This document shows, piece after piece, positions 39,351-47,800 of a DNA stretch of 64,000 nucleotides. The position numbers and the translations under genes were made by a program. Numbering within the stretch: the stretch's first letter is position 1; each line of letters opens with the position of its first letter. The stretch lies in assembly GCF_002798405.1 (NCBI RefSeq), contig NZ_PGGV01000037.1, positions 372,001-436,000 on the forward strand, written 5' to 3'. The notes beneath the pieces are model-generated. The model had not been told where the DNA came from. It did no database searches and saw nothing but the letters and a program-made list of their open reading frames with translations. Origin of the DNA: Glycomyces xiaoerkulensis. Its GTDB lineage: Bacteria; Actinomycetota; Actinomycetes; Mycobacteriales; Micromonosporaceae.

Positions 39351-40151
39351 TCAGGGCTGCCGGTGCGTGATCACCAGCCGGAGTATCACGCCGGTGGCGT
39401 CGTCGTGGCGCTTGGCGCGGGCGCGGATCTCCGGGTCGTTGTTCTCGGCCTCCCGGACCTGCGTCAGGACGCCGGGCACTCCGTCGAAGGCCGCCGTGCC
39501 GAGCACGTCGTCCCAGGAGCGGCCGTATCGTTCGACGAGGCGAGTGAGGCCGTCGGAGAAGAGGCCGACGGTCTCGAGCTCGCCGGCCGGAAGCACGCCC
39601 GCGCGGGCCTGCCGGGACGCTTCGGGGTCGGTCGAGGCCACCCAGAACCCGCCGGGGCGGTTGCGGACGCGGGCGATGTAGTCGGTCGGGTAGCGCTCGA
39701 TCCCGCCCACGTCGATCGGAGCCGGTGGGTCTTCCAGGCGGCCGAGGCGGTCGTCGGATTCGACCTGCGGACTCCGCCCCGGTACCTGCCACACCACGGC
39801 GGCGTCGCCGAGCACGAGCCACTCGAACCGGTCGTCGGCGAACCGGGCGATGGCGACGGTCGCGGCCGGCGACAGCCGGTTCGCCAGATCGCAGGTCGCG
39901 CGGTGGCGGTCGGCGACCGCCTCGATCGCGTCGGCCAGGCACGACCGGAGTCCCCGGTCCGGTTGGGAGAGCCGCTCGGCCAGCGCGCCACCGAGCGCGG
40001 CCACGTACCAGGGCACGTCGTGGACGCACCCGTCGTCCGGATAGCGGGTCACGCCGTCCAGGACGACCGCCCACGAGTTCGACACCAGGTAGAAGTCCTC
40101 GTTCGGAGCCGATCCGCCGGCGAGCGTGGCCGCTGAGGTCTGCGCGAGCAT
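39351..40151 (-). CDS. PP2C-like protein phosphatase, chromosomal homologue
   Basis: A 266-residue PPM/PP2C-type protein. Motifs are NEDFYLV (~18), WAVVLDGVTRYPD (~30), GLFSDGLTRLVERYG (~197) and HDDATGVILRLV at the end. It shares layout and phrases with the AICE cargo phosphatase at 11,569-12,390 (DGCVHDVPWY vs TGCIHGVSWY; PGGFWVAS vs PGGFWVAT), so the two are homologous. The start at 40,151 has GGAG 4 nt upstream. Its position near a membrane kinase suggests a kinase-phosphatase pairing, but no overlap or operon links them. Confidence 0.8.
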   Translation of the reverse strand: MLAQTSAATLAGGSAPNEDFYLVSNSWAVVLDGVTRYPDDGCVHDVPWYVAALGGALAERLSQPDRGLRSCLADAIEAVADRHRATCDLANRLSPAATVAIARFADDRFEWLVLGDAAVVWQVPGRSPQVESDDRLGRLEDPPAPIDVGGIERYPTDYIARVRNRPGGFWVASTDPEASRQARAGVLPAGELETVGLFSDGLTRLVERYGRSWDDVLGTAAFDGVPGVLTQVREAENNDPEIRARAKRHDDATGVILRLVITHRQP

Positions 40152-40294
40152 CGGACTCCTACCCAGAGACGATCGTCTGCGGTCGTCCTCACTGACGACT
40201 CGGATCTGCAGGCTACCGGTACCTCGGCGTGATGGTCGAGCAGGTGCGGCCGCCGCGGGTCGGTCCTTTCGGACGGACCCGCGGCGGTGGCCGG

Positions 40295-40693
40295 TCAGGC
40301 CGTGGCGCGGTCGGCCAGGCGGTCCAGGCGCAGCTCGGCCACTCCCTGGAATGCCGGGCCCAGCAGGCGGCCCAGGAGTCCGGTGTGGGAGAAGCCGTGC
40401 TCGACGTGTGTCCGGTCGCCGGACGGTTCCAGCAGCCAGTAGCTCTCCTCGCGGAGCCCCTGCACCTGCAGGGTCATCTCGATGCACTCGGGGCTGATGA
40501 GGGTGTAGACCAGGTACCCGCGCAGTCCGCGGACGGCCCGGATCCGGTAGCGCCGCCGCTCCTCCGCCGCGCCTTCGGCGTCGACCTCGGCCAGCGCCGG
40601 GTTCCAGTCCGGGAGCCGCGCCGGGTCGCAGACCAGTTCGGCGATCCGTTCGGGTGGGGCCGACACCGTGCGGGAGGACCGGTGCTCTTTCAC
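40295..40693 (-). CDS. SRPBCC-family protein (polyketide cyclase/lipid-binding-like)
   Basis: A 132-residue START/Bet v1-like protein: SRTVSAPPERIAELVCDPAR, then YRIRAVRGLRGYLVYTLISP and ESYWLLEPSGDRTHVEHGFS. The fold has a deep pocket for hydrophobic ligands and is used by aromatase/cyclase and lipid carriers. It is the last gene of the six-gene operon; its GTG overlaps the SDR stop (GTGA). Confidence 0.72.
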   Translation of the reverse strand: MKEHRSSRTVSAPPERIAELVCDPARLPDWNPALAEVDAEGAAEERRRYRIRAVRGLRGYLVYTLISPECIEMTLQVQGLREESYWLLEPSGDRTHVEHGFSHTGLLGRLLGPAFQGVAELRLDRLADRATA

Positions 40694-41430
40694 GGGTACT
40701 TCACCCCTCCATCGACATGAATGGTCGTCGCGTTCACGTTATCGGCTCCCGGTCCGCATAGGAACGCCACAGTCTCCGCGGTCCGACCGGTGCTGCCTTC
40801 GAAACGCCCCAGCGAACGCCCGGTGATCCGGCCGCGCTGATCGTCGCTCAGGCGCTCGGCCATCCCGGTGTCCAACATCCCCGGAGCGACCACGGCGGTC
40901 TTGACGTGGTACGGCCCGTACTCCTGCGCCACACTCAACGACAACCCGCTCAGACCGGCCTTGGCGGCGGCATAGGCCGACTGGCCGGGGTTGCCGTAGA
41001 ACGCCGCCACCGACGAGACGTACACGATCCGCCCCGAACGCTGCCGCATCATCGGCCGCAGCGCGTGCTTGGTGGCCAGGAAGGCGCTGCGGAGGTTGTT
41101 CCGCAGCACCGAATCCCAATCGTCGATGCTGGTGCGGACCAGCAACCGGTCGGTGGAGGCGCCGGCGTTGCACACCAGCGCGTCGAACGAACCGAAACGC
41201 TTGGCCGCGTCCGCGATCGCCACCGCGGTGCCCTCCTCGGACAGGTCCCCGCCGACCGGCTCCACCCGGCCGGGGTGACGCCCTTCCAGCGCCTCCAGTT
41301 CCTTGGACGGGGAGCGGTGGTGCGCGACCACGCGCGCACCCCGCTCCACCAGCGCCTCCGCGACGGCCAGCCCGAGTCCGCGCCCGGAACCGGTCACCGC
41401 GGCGACGCGGCCCTCAAGCGGCCCCGACAC
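40690..41430 (-). CDS. SDR-family 3-oxoacyl-ACP reductase-like protein
   Basis: A 246-residue classical short-chain dehydrogenase/reductase: cofactor loop TGSGRGLGLAVAEAL at ~14, NAG near 88 (VCNAGASTD), and the catalytic set Ser (YVSSVAAFYG), Tyr-x3-Lys (SAYAAAKAG). Its sequence is closest in pattern to FabG-type β-ketoacyl reductases. It probably reduces a ketoacyl group for the lipid or polyketide-like product of this operon. The GTG start overlaps the previous gene by 17 nt. Confidence 0.82.
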   Translation of the reverse strand: MSGPLEGRVAAVTGSGRGLGLAVAEALVERGARVVAHHRSPSKELEALEGRHPGRVEPVGGDLSEEGTAVAIADAAKRFGSFDALVCNAGASTDRLLVRTSIDDWDSVLRNNLRSAFLATKHALRPMMRQRSGRIVYVSSVAAFYGNPGQSAYAAAKAGLSGLSLSVAQEYGPYHVKTAVVAPGMLDTGMAERLSDDQRGRITGRSLGRFEGSTGRTAETVAFLCGPGADNVNATTIHVDGGVKYP

Positions 41431-41965
41431 GCTCGACGCTCCTCTCCACCCGCGACGAGGACGACGACCACAGGTGACGGACGAGCGCGACCAGGTCCGT
41501 CTCGGACAGCGGCCGCGGGTCGGTGCGGACCGCGAAGCGGACCGACCCGCCCTCCTCGCAGTCGAGGACCAGCCTCGGCAGCAGCGGCCGCGGCGTCAGC
41601 CGCATCCGCGTCCGCACCGTGTTCAGCACCCGCCGACCGGCCTGCCGCAGGTGGGTCGGCAGCCAGTCGAGCTGCTCGACCCGCAACTGCGGCATGCCGT
41701 CGTCGACCGTCAGCCGCTCGCGCAGCCGGGGCGCCACCAGCGGCACCTCCTCGGGCAGCAGCGCCACCGGCGGGGCCTCGTGGTCGATCACCACCAGGAC
41801 CGGCTCGCGGCGCATCAGGCGCCGTCCCATCGCCGACCGCTGCTCCTGGTCGGGCCAGACCGACTGGACGGCGGCGCGGCCGGCCTCCATCGGCTTCCAG
41901 ACGATGCGACGCAGGCCGTCGAACACCACCGGGATCTCGCCGTAATACTGGACGGGGTCGTTCAT
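41414..41965 (-). CDS. Unknown protein of the MMPL operon
   Basis: A 183-residue soluble protein (MNDPVQYYGEIPVVFDGLRR, later EAPPVALLPEEVPLVAPRLR and WLPTHLRQAGRRVLNTVRTR). I recognise no family. It is fixed between the MMPL transporter and the SDR by overlaps on both sides (TGATG with MMPL, 17 nt with SDR), so it is probably a working part of the same pathway, perhaps an adaptor or an enzyme of a new family. Confidence 0.6.
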   Translation of the reverse strand: MNDPVQYYGEIPVVFDGLRRIVWKPMEAGRAAVQSVWPDQEQRSAMGRRLMRREPVLVVIDHEAPPVALLPEEVPLVAPRLRERLTVDDGMPQLRVEQLDWLPTHLRQAGRRVLNTVRTRMRLTPRPLLPRLVLDCEEGGSVRFAVRTDPRPLSETDLVALVRHLWSSSSSRVERSVERVGAA

Positions 41966-44061
41966 CACCAGGCTCCCTTCGCTCCGGCACCGGCCAGCTC
42001 GCGGACCGGTTCGACTTCTTCGGTGCGGCGGCCGCGGCCCCAGACGCGGTCGCCGACTATGAGCAGCGTGGCGGGCATGACCAGTCGCCGGATGACGACC
42101 GCGTCGAGCACGACCGCGACCGCCAGGACGATCCCCAGCTCCCGCACGATGCTGATCTGGGCGCTGGTGAACGACACGAACACGGCGACCATGATCACCG
42201 CCGCGCCGTTGACCAGGCCCGCGGTCCGGGCGAGGCCGCCCATCACCGCCTCGCGGTGGCCCAGGCCGTCGGTGTAGAGCTCCTTCATGCGGGAGATCAT
42301 GATGACCATGTAGTCCATGCTCAGCCCGAACATGACCGCGAACAGCATCAGCGGGGTGACGCTGTTGATCGTTCCCGAGCCGTCGGCCGAGATCAGCGCC
42401 AGCACGCCGAGACTGGCGGCCACCACCATCGCGTTGAACGCCAGCGCCAGCAGCGGCATCAGCCAGGTCCGGAACGAGACGGTCAGCAGGATCAGGCTCA
42501 GCACGGCCACCGCGGCGACCACGAGCGGCATCGACCGCAGCACCAGGTCGTCGAAGTCGTCGCCGGTGGCGGTGGCGCCGCCGAGCCGCGCGGTGACGTC
42601 CCCGTCGAGGCCGTCGACGATCCCTCGCAGGTCGTCGACCACCGCGTGCGCGGCGTCGCTGTCGGGGTCGTGCTCGGTGGTGACGGAGACCAGCGCGGCG
42701 AGCTCGCCGCCGGCCGGTTCGCCGTAGTCGACCCGGGCGTCGACGACGCCGTCGATCGTCGCCGCCTCGGCCGCGACGTCGTCGGCGGCCCGGCTCAGGT
42801 CGCCGGCGGCGGCCTCGGGTGCGGTGAGGACGACCTCGACCGGGAACAGGCCCTCGAGGCCGATCTCGTTCTCGACCCGTTCGAGCCCGGTCCGGGCGCC
42901 GTCGTCGCCGGGGAGGATGCTCGCGCTGGCGACCGGGACCTGCCAGGTGAGGTTGAGGGCGGGCGCGGCCAGGGCCGCGAAGGCGACCACGAGCGCGGCG
43001 AGGACGAGTCCGGGGCGGCGCATCAGCCGGGTCTTCGGCTCGGGCGCCTCGCGGCGCTTGCGGCGGCCGATCGATCCCCAGTTGATGCGGCGTCCGAGCA
43101 GCGAGAGCACGGCCGGCAGCAGGGTCATCGACATGGACACGGCGACGGCGGTGACCAGGGCTCCGGCCAGCGCGATGGAGGTGAAGGCCATGGTGCGCGG
43201 GATGAACAGCGCGGCCATGGAGACCATCACGGCCAGGCCGGCGAACATCACCGAGTGGCCGACGGTGGCCATCGTCTTCTCGAGCGCGTCCTTCACCGGC
43301 AGTTCGGATTCGAGTTCCTCCCGGAACCGCTTGATGATGAACAGGGAGTAGTCGACGGCCACGGCGAGCCCGATCATGGTGACGATGTTGACGAACAGGC
43401 TGTTGACGTCGGTGATCTCGGTGAAGCCGAAGCCGGCCGCCTGGGTGATCGCCAGGGTGATCCCGGCCATGGCCAGGGGCACGAGCATCGCGGCGACCGA
43501 GCGGAACACCAGCAGCAGCACCACGAACAGGACGGGGAAGGCGATGAGTTCGGCCCTGGCGGCGTCCTGTTCGGAGTGGTGGTTGAGCGCGGCGTCGAGT
43601 GCCGGGGCGCCGGTGATCTCGACGGTGACGCCGTCGCCGACCGCCCGGTCGATCTCGGTCTCGAGTTCGGGCACGAGGGACTGGACGGTGGTGTTGTCCT
43701 CGTCGAATCCGAGCACGACCATGGTGGTGCCGCCGTCGTCGGCGACCCAGCCCGGCTGCATCCGGTGGTCGACCACGAGGTCGGCGCCCATGTCGGTGGC
43801 GGCCTCGGAGGCGTCGGGGACGGCGGCGGTGGCGTCGCCGTCGGTGCTGAGGACGACCATGAGCGAGTTGGGCTTCTGGTCGAACGCTTCCTCGAGGGTC
43901 TCCTGCGCCTCGACGGATCCGGCGCGCGGATCGGAGAACCCGCCGGCTTTGAGCGCGCCGCCGAGCTGCATGGCCAGCGGCGCGGCGATCAGGGCCAGGA
44001 CGATCCATCCGAGGACGGCCGTCCAGGGTCGGTGGATGGCCCATCGGTTGACGGTTCTCAC
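41965..44061 (-). CDS. MMPL/RND-family lipid transporter
   Basis: A 698-residue transporter with the MMPL layout: two repeats of one helix, a large outer domain and five helices. Signature parts are AVGDGVTVEITGAPALD, VFRSVAAMLVPLAMAG, TMIGLAVAVDYSLFIIKRFR (the GxxxDY proton-relay motif) in the first half, and GLSMDYMVIMISRMKE in the second. Actinobacterial MMPL proteins export lipids and lipid-linked products across the membrane. The GTG (GGAG 6 nt upstream) overlaps the acyltransferase stop. Confidence 0.88.
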   Translation of the reverse strand: MRTVNRWAIHRPWTAVLGWIVLALIAAPLAMQLGGALKAGGFSDPRAGSVEAQETLEEAFDQKPNSLMVVLSTDGDATAAVPDASEAATDMGADLVVDHRMQPGWVADDGGTTMVVLGFDEDNTTVQSLVPELETEIDRAVGDGVTVEITGAPALDAALNHHSEQDAARAELIAFPVLFVVLLLVFRSVAAMLVPLAMAGITLAITQAAGFGFTEITDVNSLFVNIVTMIGLAVAVDYSLFIIKRFREELESELPVKDALEKTMATVGHSVMFAGLAVMVSMAALFIPRTMAFTSIALAGALVTAVAVSMSMTLLPAVLSLLGRRINWGSIGRRKRREAPEPKTRLMRRPGLVLAALVVAFAALAAPALNLTWQVPVASASILPGDDGARTGLERVENEIGLEGLFPVEVVLTAPEAAAGDLSRAADDVAAEAATIDGVVDARVDYGEPAGGELAALVSVTTEHDPDSDAAHAVVDDLRGIVDGLDGDVTARLGGATATGDDFDDLVLRSMPLVVAAVAVLSLILLTVSFRTWLMPLLALAFNAMVVAASLGVLALISADGSGTINSVTPLMLFAVMFGLSMDYMVIMISRMKELYTDGLGHREAVMGGLARTAGLVNGAAVIMVAVFVSFTSAQISIVRELGIVLAVAVVLDAVVIRRLVMPATLLIVGDRVWGRGRRTEEVEPVRELAGAGAKGAW

Positions 44062-45302
44062 GTGGTTCTCCTTTGCATCACTTCGGCGGTGGGCGTCGCG
44101 GCCGCGGCGGTGAGGGCCGCCCGCAGCTCGGCGGCGCGGCGGCGCCGGCGTTCGCCCCGTTCGTCGGCGGCGGGAGCGTCGAGGACGGACTCGACGTCGT
44201 CGAGCGCCTCGCGCTCCCGCCCGACGCGGCGCAGGGCCTCGGCCCGCGCCATGGTGTAACGGGTGTCGCCGCCGTCGAGGTGCACGGCTTCGGCGAGGTG
44301 GCGGGCGGCCCGGTCGGGGCTGCCGCCGAGGAGGCCCGGGGCGGTGAGGTGCCACCGTCCGAGCAGGTAGTGCGCCATCGGCTCGGTCGGGAGCTCGGTG
44401 GCGGCGCGTTCGAGCCGGCCGCGGAGGGCGAGGGCGCGCAGCGGCCGGAGGGGGGCCGGGCCGCCGAGGAGGCGGAGTCCGGCCAGTCGGTTGCGGACGA
44501 GGCGGACGTGCGGGTTGTCCGGGTCGGTGGAGTCGGCGACCTCGAGGAGGGCGGCCGCCCTTTTGAGGCGGTCGCGGTCGGGTTCGGGGCCGTCGAGGGC
44601 CCGTTCGACGAGGGCGCCGGCCACCGCCGCGGTGCGGCGGGCGGCCTCGCGGCTCCGGCCGGTGGCCGGGTGCCGGGCCAGGTCGATCAGGTCGGCCACG
44701 GCGCTGCGTCCGCGATCGACCAGGTCGCGGAGGCGTGCGGCGTGCCGCAGGTCGGGGTCGGGTCGCAGCGCCGGTCCGAAGGCGACGCGGGCTCGGCCGT
44801 TCCGGGGCATGGTGGCGCCGATCGGCAGGATGTCCTGCGTGCCCCAGACGGCGGCCGGGATGACCGGCACGTCGGCCCGGGCGGCGAAGCGGAAGCCGCC
44901 GTCCTTGAACGGCTGGAGTCCGCTGCCGCGGTTGCGGGTGCCTTCGGGGTAGACCACGAGGGCGTCGCCGTCGGCGAGGACGGTGTCGGCGAGCTCGAGC
45001 AGGGCCCGCGCGGGCTGGTCGCGGTCGACGGCGACCGCGCCCATGGCCTCGTACCAGACGGTGCGGATGCCGCGGAAGCTCTCGGCCTTGGTGAGGAAGA
45101 CCCCGCGGCGGCCGCGGCGGGCGTGGAGGATCGCCTCGTACACGAAGTGCTCGGCGAAGCTGACGTGGTTGGAGATCAGGACGAACGGTCCGTGTTCGGG
45201 GACGTGTTCGAGGCCCTCGACCCCCGCCAGGTAGCGGCGCCTGACCGCCGGTCGGGTCAGGGCGTTGGTGCCTTTGCGGCACAGCGTCTTGGCCAGGCTC
45301 AT
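44058..45302 (-). CDS. Lysophospholipid acyltransferase fused to TPR-like region
   Basis: A 414-residue protein. Residues ~1-210 are a PlsC-type acyltransferase: block I NHVSFAEHF (H-x4-E, with Glu in place of the usual Asp), block II FLTKAESFRG, block III VVYPEGTRNRGSGLQPFKDG. The rest is helical and repeat-like (AHYLLGRWHLTAPGLLGGSP, DRAARHLAEAVHLDGGDTRY), resembling TPRs. The domain should transfer an acyl chain to a hydroxyl of a lipid acceptor. The D-to-E change could alter activity. It is the second gene of the MarR-linked operon and overlaps genes on both sides (ATGA, GTGA). Confidence 0.78.
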   Translation of the reverse strand: MSLAKTLCRKGTNALTRPAVRRRYLAGVEGLEHVPEHGPFVLISNHVSFAEHFVYEAILHARRGRRGVFLTKAESFRGIRTVWYEAMGAVAVDRDQPARALLELADTVLADGDALVVYPEGTRNRGSGLQPFKDGGFRFAARADVPVIPAAVWGTQDILPIGATMPRNGRARVAFGPALRPDPDLRHAARLRDLVDRGRSAVADLIDLARHPATGRSREAARRTAAVAGALVERALDGPEPDRDRLKRAAALLEVADSTDPDNPHVRLVRNRLAGLRLLGGPAPLRPLRALALRGRLERAATELPTEPMAHYLLGRWHLTAPGLLGGSPDRAARHLAEAVHLDGGDTRYTMARAEALRRVGREREALDDVESVLDAPAADERGERRRRRAAELRAALTAAAATPTAEVMQRRTT

Positions 45303-45979
45303 CGGATCGCTCCGGCGAGCGCGGCGGACGGGGCGGGGACGTCGTGGGCGGCGGCGTATTCGCGCAGTTGCTCGATGCTGGTGAGGACGAGCCCGTGCCG
45401 GCGGGCGAAGGTGGCCAGTTGGGGGAGCCGGGCCATGGTGCCGTCGGGGTTGATGATCTCGACGATGACTCCGGCCGGGGCGAGGCCGGCGTGCCGGGCG
45501 AGGTCGATGGCGGCTTCGGTGTGGCCGGGCCGTTCGATCACGCCGCCGTCCTTGGCGGTGAGCGGGAAGATGTGGCCGGGGCGGGCGAGGTCGGCGGGGT
45601 CGCCGTGGAGCAGCAGTTCGATGGTGCGGGCGCGGTCCTGGGCCGAGATGCCGGTGGTGACGCCGGTGGCGGGGGTGCCGTCGACGCTGACGGTGAAGGC
45701 GGTGCCGTGGGGGTCCTGGTTGCGGTCGACCATGGGGGGCAGGGCGAGTTCGGCCGCCTTCGCGGCGGTGATCGGGGCGCAGACCAGGCCCCGGCCGTGG
45801 GTGATCATGAAATTGACGGCGGCGGCGTCGGCGTGTTCGGCGGCGATGATGAGGTCGCCTTCGTTCTCGCGGTCGGCGTCGTCGACCACGACGACGAGTT
45901 CTCCGCGTGCGATGGCGTCGATGGCGGTCCGGGTGTCGTCGAGGGTGATCGTGTCTTGACTGAGGGCCTGAAGGGTCAT
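45299..45979 (-). CDS. ribB: 3,4-dihydroxy-2-butanone 4-phosphate synthase
   Basis: A 226-residue RibB-type protein without a GTP cyclohydrolase II domain. Motifs DDADRENEGDLIIAAEHA, RPGHIFPL and RPGHTEAAIDLARHAGL are intact. The enzyme makes the four-carbon riboflavin precursor from ribulose 5-phosphate. It leads an operon of lipid-type genes rather than a rib operon, and no FMN riboswitch precedes it; a MarR operator region does. It may supply a product-specific C4 unit or extra flavin. Confidence 0.88.
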   Translation of the reverse strand: MTLQALSQDTITLDDTRTAIDAIARGELVVVVDDADRENEGDLIIAAEHADAAAVNFMITHGRGLVCAPITAAKAAELALPPMVDRNQDPHGTAFTVSVDGTPATGVTTGISAQDRARTIELLLHGDPADLARPGHIFPLTAKDGGVIERPGHTEAAIDLARHAGLAPAGVIVEIINPDGTMARLPQLATFARRHGLVLTSIEQLREYAAAHDVPAPSAALAGAIR

Positions 45980-46046
45980 GTCGTCTCCAATCGGCGCGTG
46001 GCCTTGGAATGGCGGCCGGTGAACCCGCCGCAATATCGGTGATACA

Positions 46047-46127
46047 ACATCGATGCTACATCATGGTTGATGTGACATCAATGACTTCGCATTGATGTTT
46101 TGTCATCGATGTTGGAACATCCATGTT
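46047..46127. promoter_or_regulatory. Operator cluster between ribB operon and marR
   Basis: Within this 81-bp stretch the ACATC/GATGT half-site recurs: ACATCGATG (46,047), ACATCA-TGGT-TGATGT (46,058-46,073), a perfect 9-6-9 repeat ACATCAATG-ACTTCG-CATTGATGT (46,075-46,098), CATCGATGT (46,104) and AACAT-CC-ATGTT (46,116-46,127). The area is strongly AT-rich for this genome. MarR dimers bind such palindromes; the array should control both divergent transcripts. Confidence 0.75.
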
Positions 46128-46190
46128 AACGCATATACCATGATCACGGAGGTCTCGTACTGCAGGCGCTCCGACCAGGAAGGAAGAGCA

Positions 46191-46808
46191 ATGAACCCGA
46201 ACCGAACAAGGAGCAAGGCCACGGAGTTCCGATATCTGGTGCTGGCCGCCCAGCGCGAGGGCAACCGGTGGCTGACACAGGGACTGCGCGAGCACGGCCT
46301 GACCCCGTCCCAAGCGGAGGTGCTGACCGTCCTCGCCGACGACGAGCCGCTCACCCTCGCCGACCTGGGGCGCTACCTGGTCTGCGAGACCGGCAGCCCC
46401 AGCCGGCTGGTCGACGCCATGGTCCGCAAGGGACTGGTGACCCGCGAACCGGACCCGGTCGACCGCCGGGTGGTCCTGCTTCGGCTCACGCCCTCGGGCC
46501 GCGAACTGGTGGAAAGGGTCGAGGCGAACGACGAGCGCATCGACTCCCTGCTGGAGGAGGCCATCGGCACCGAGGAGCTGGCGGCCGCCTCCCACGCGCT
46601 GCGGCGGCTGATCGACGGCACCCTCTCGGGCCAGAAGGTCGAGCGGCGCTTCCCCGTCCGGGCGTTAAGGGCACCGCGCCGCCGGTTCGGCCGCCACGGC
46701 GGGCGAATCCGTCCGGAACCGGCGGCGCGGCGACGGGCCGACCGCCCACGAAAGCCGTCCACGAGCCGAACCGTGGACGGCCCAGGCGGACACAGGCCGG
46801 GCCCCTAA
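46191..46808 (+). CDS. MarR-family regulator with basic C-terminal tail
   Basis: A 205-residue protein. A MarR winged helix spans ~15-140 (GLTPSQAEVLTVLADDEPLT, LVCETGSPSRLVDAMVRKGL, REPDPVDRRVVLLRLTPSGR). The last ~50 residues are Arg/Pro-rich (RAPRRRFGRHGGRIRPEPAA), unusual for the family, and might be an artefact of a late stop. AAGGAAGAG lies just upstream of the ATG. It is divergent from the six-gene ribB operon across the half-site cluster and so is the likely regulator of both. The inducing ligand is unknown. Confidence 0.82.
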   Translation: MNPNRTRSKATEFRYLVLAAQREGNRWLTQGLREHGLTPSQAEVLTVLADDEPLTLADLGRYLVCETGSPSRLVDAMVRKGLVTREPDPVDRRVVLLRLTPSGRELVERVEANDERIDSLLEEAIGTEELAAASHALRRLIDGTLSGQKVERRFPVRALRAPRRRFGRHGGRIRPEPAARRRADRPRKPSTSRTVDGPGGHRPGP

Positions 46809-47788
46809 GGGAAGTAGAACAGGTCCGGGGAATTCGCCAGCTCGTCGGGCAGCGGCGCCTCCCACACGGTCCCGCCCCCGTATTCGGCGAAGGCCACCGT
46901 CGCTTCGTCGCGGGCCAGGTAGCCGTCGTCGGCCAGCGCCTCGCAGTCCGATCCCACCGACGAACCCGTCTCGAGGTCGATCACGTTGGTGCCGGTCTCG
47001 GGCCGGATCGTGAATCCGCCCTCGTAGGTCTCGTGCTCGTCGTAGCCGTCGGCGATGCACGCGTACCGGCCGGACGGGGCGACCTCGACCAGGTCGGTCA
47101 CGGCCGGATCGACGCCCTCGAAATCGGCCACGGCCGCGGTCTCGAGGCGGCCGCCGCGCTCGTCGACCCGGTACAGCTCGGTGACCTCCACGTCGCGGTG
47201 GAGTCCCCGGACCTCCCCGTCGGCGGTGTACCAGCGCAACCGGCAGCCCTCGTCCAGGTCGATCTCGTCGTCGAGCCGCTCGCCTTCGGGGGAGTACCAC
47301 TCCAGGTCGCCGAACGCCCGGGTCGGCGGCGGCGCCTGCTCGGTCCCCTCCCACACATCCGCGCGGTGCACCAGCAGCCGCGACCCGTCGGGGGCCCACA
47401 CCGGGTCGAGGCAGCCGTGGTCGAGCGGGTAGTCCACCACCGAACGCGTATCGCCGGTGTCCAGGTCGCCGACCATCAGCTCGGCGCCGGGGTCGCCGCC
47501 GGCGATCCAGGCCGCGTGCCGCTGGGTCGGGTCGACGCTGAGCGAGGCGGTCAGCACCCGGTCCACGTCGCCCTGATGGTCCCACACCCCGCTGAGGTCC
47601 AACGCCCGCTCCGGCTCGTCCGATCCGGCCTCCCAGCGCCACAGCGCGAGGTCGTCGCCCACGCCGTACACGACCCCCGAGGGGTCGCCGGTCGGCGCCT
47701 CGGTCGCGGCCTCCTCGCCCGGCGTGCCGCTGCAGGCGGCCAGCAGCGCGGCCAGCGCCGCAACGGCCGCGAGTCCGCGTTCGGGCAT
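46805..47788 (-). CDS. Lipoprotein with β-propeller-like repeats
   Basis: A 327-residue lipoprotein: signal peptide MPERGLAAVAALAALLAACS with lipobox LAAC. The mature part has repeated WD/β-propeller-like phrases (DLALWRWEAGSDEPERALDL, DPVWAPDGSRLLVHRAD). It would be attached to the outer face of the membrane. Function unknown; substrate or cell-wall binding is plausible. It converges on marR with a 4-bp overlap. Confidence 0.68.
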   Translation of the reverse strand: MPERGLAAVAALAALLAACSGTPGEEAATEAPTGDPSGVVYGVGDDLALWRWEAGSDEPERALDLSGVWDHQGDVDRVLTASLSVDPTQRHAAWIAGGDPGAELMVGDLDTGDTRSVVDYPLDHGCLDPVWAPDGSRLLVHRADVWEGTEQAPPPTRAFGDLEWYSPEGERLDDEIDLDEGCRLRWYTADGEVRGLHRDVEVTELYRVDERGGRLETAAVADFEGVDPAVTDLVEVAPSGRYACIADGYDEHETYEGGFTIRPETGTNVIDLETGSSVGSDCEALADDGYLARDEATVAFAEYGGGTVWEAPLPDELANSPDLFYFP

Positions 47789-47800
47789 CCCGTCCCCTTC

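Noticed and set aside
38734-40074. A 446-codon frame joining the coiled-coil protein to upstream sequence
   Set aside because: The upstream part overlaps the PP2C-like gene in another frame and has shadow composition; a GTG with a ribosome site at 39,237 gives the natural start.
28698-41000. Genomic island inserted at tRNA-Arg
   Set aside because: The tRNA is intact, but no second copy of its 3' end and no integrase gene occurs to the right in the window. The accessory genes may have come in by other means.
45980-46190. FMN riboswitch upstream of ribB
   Set aside because: None of the conserved RFN segments is seen; the region is instead an AT-rich array of MarR-type half-sites.
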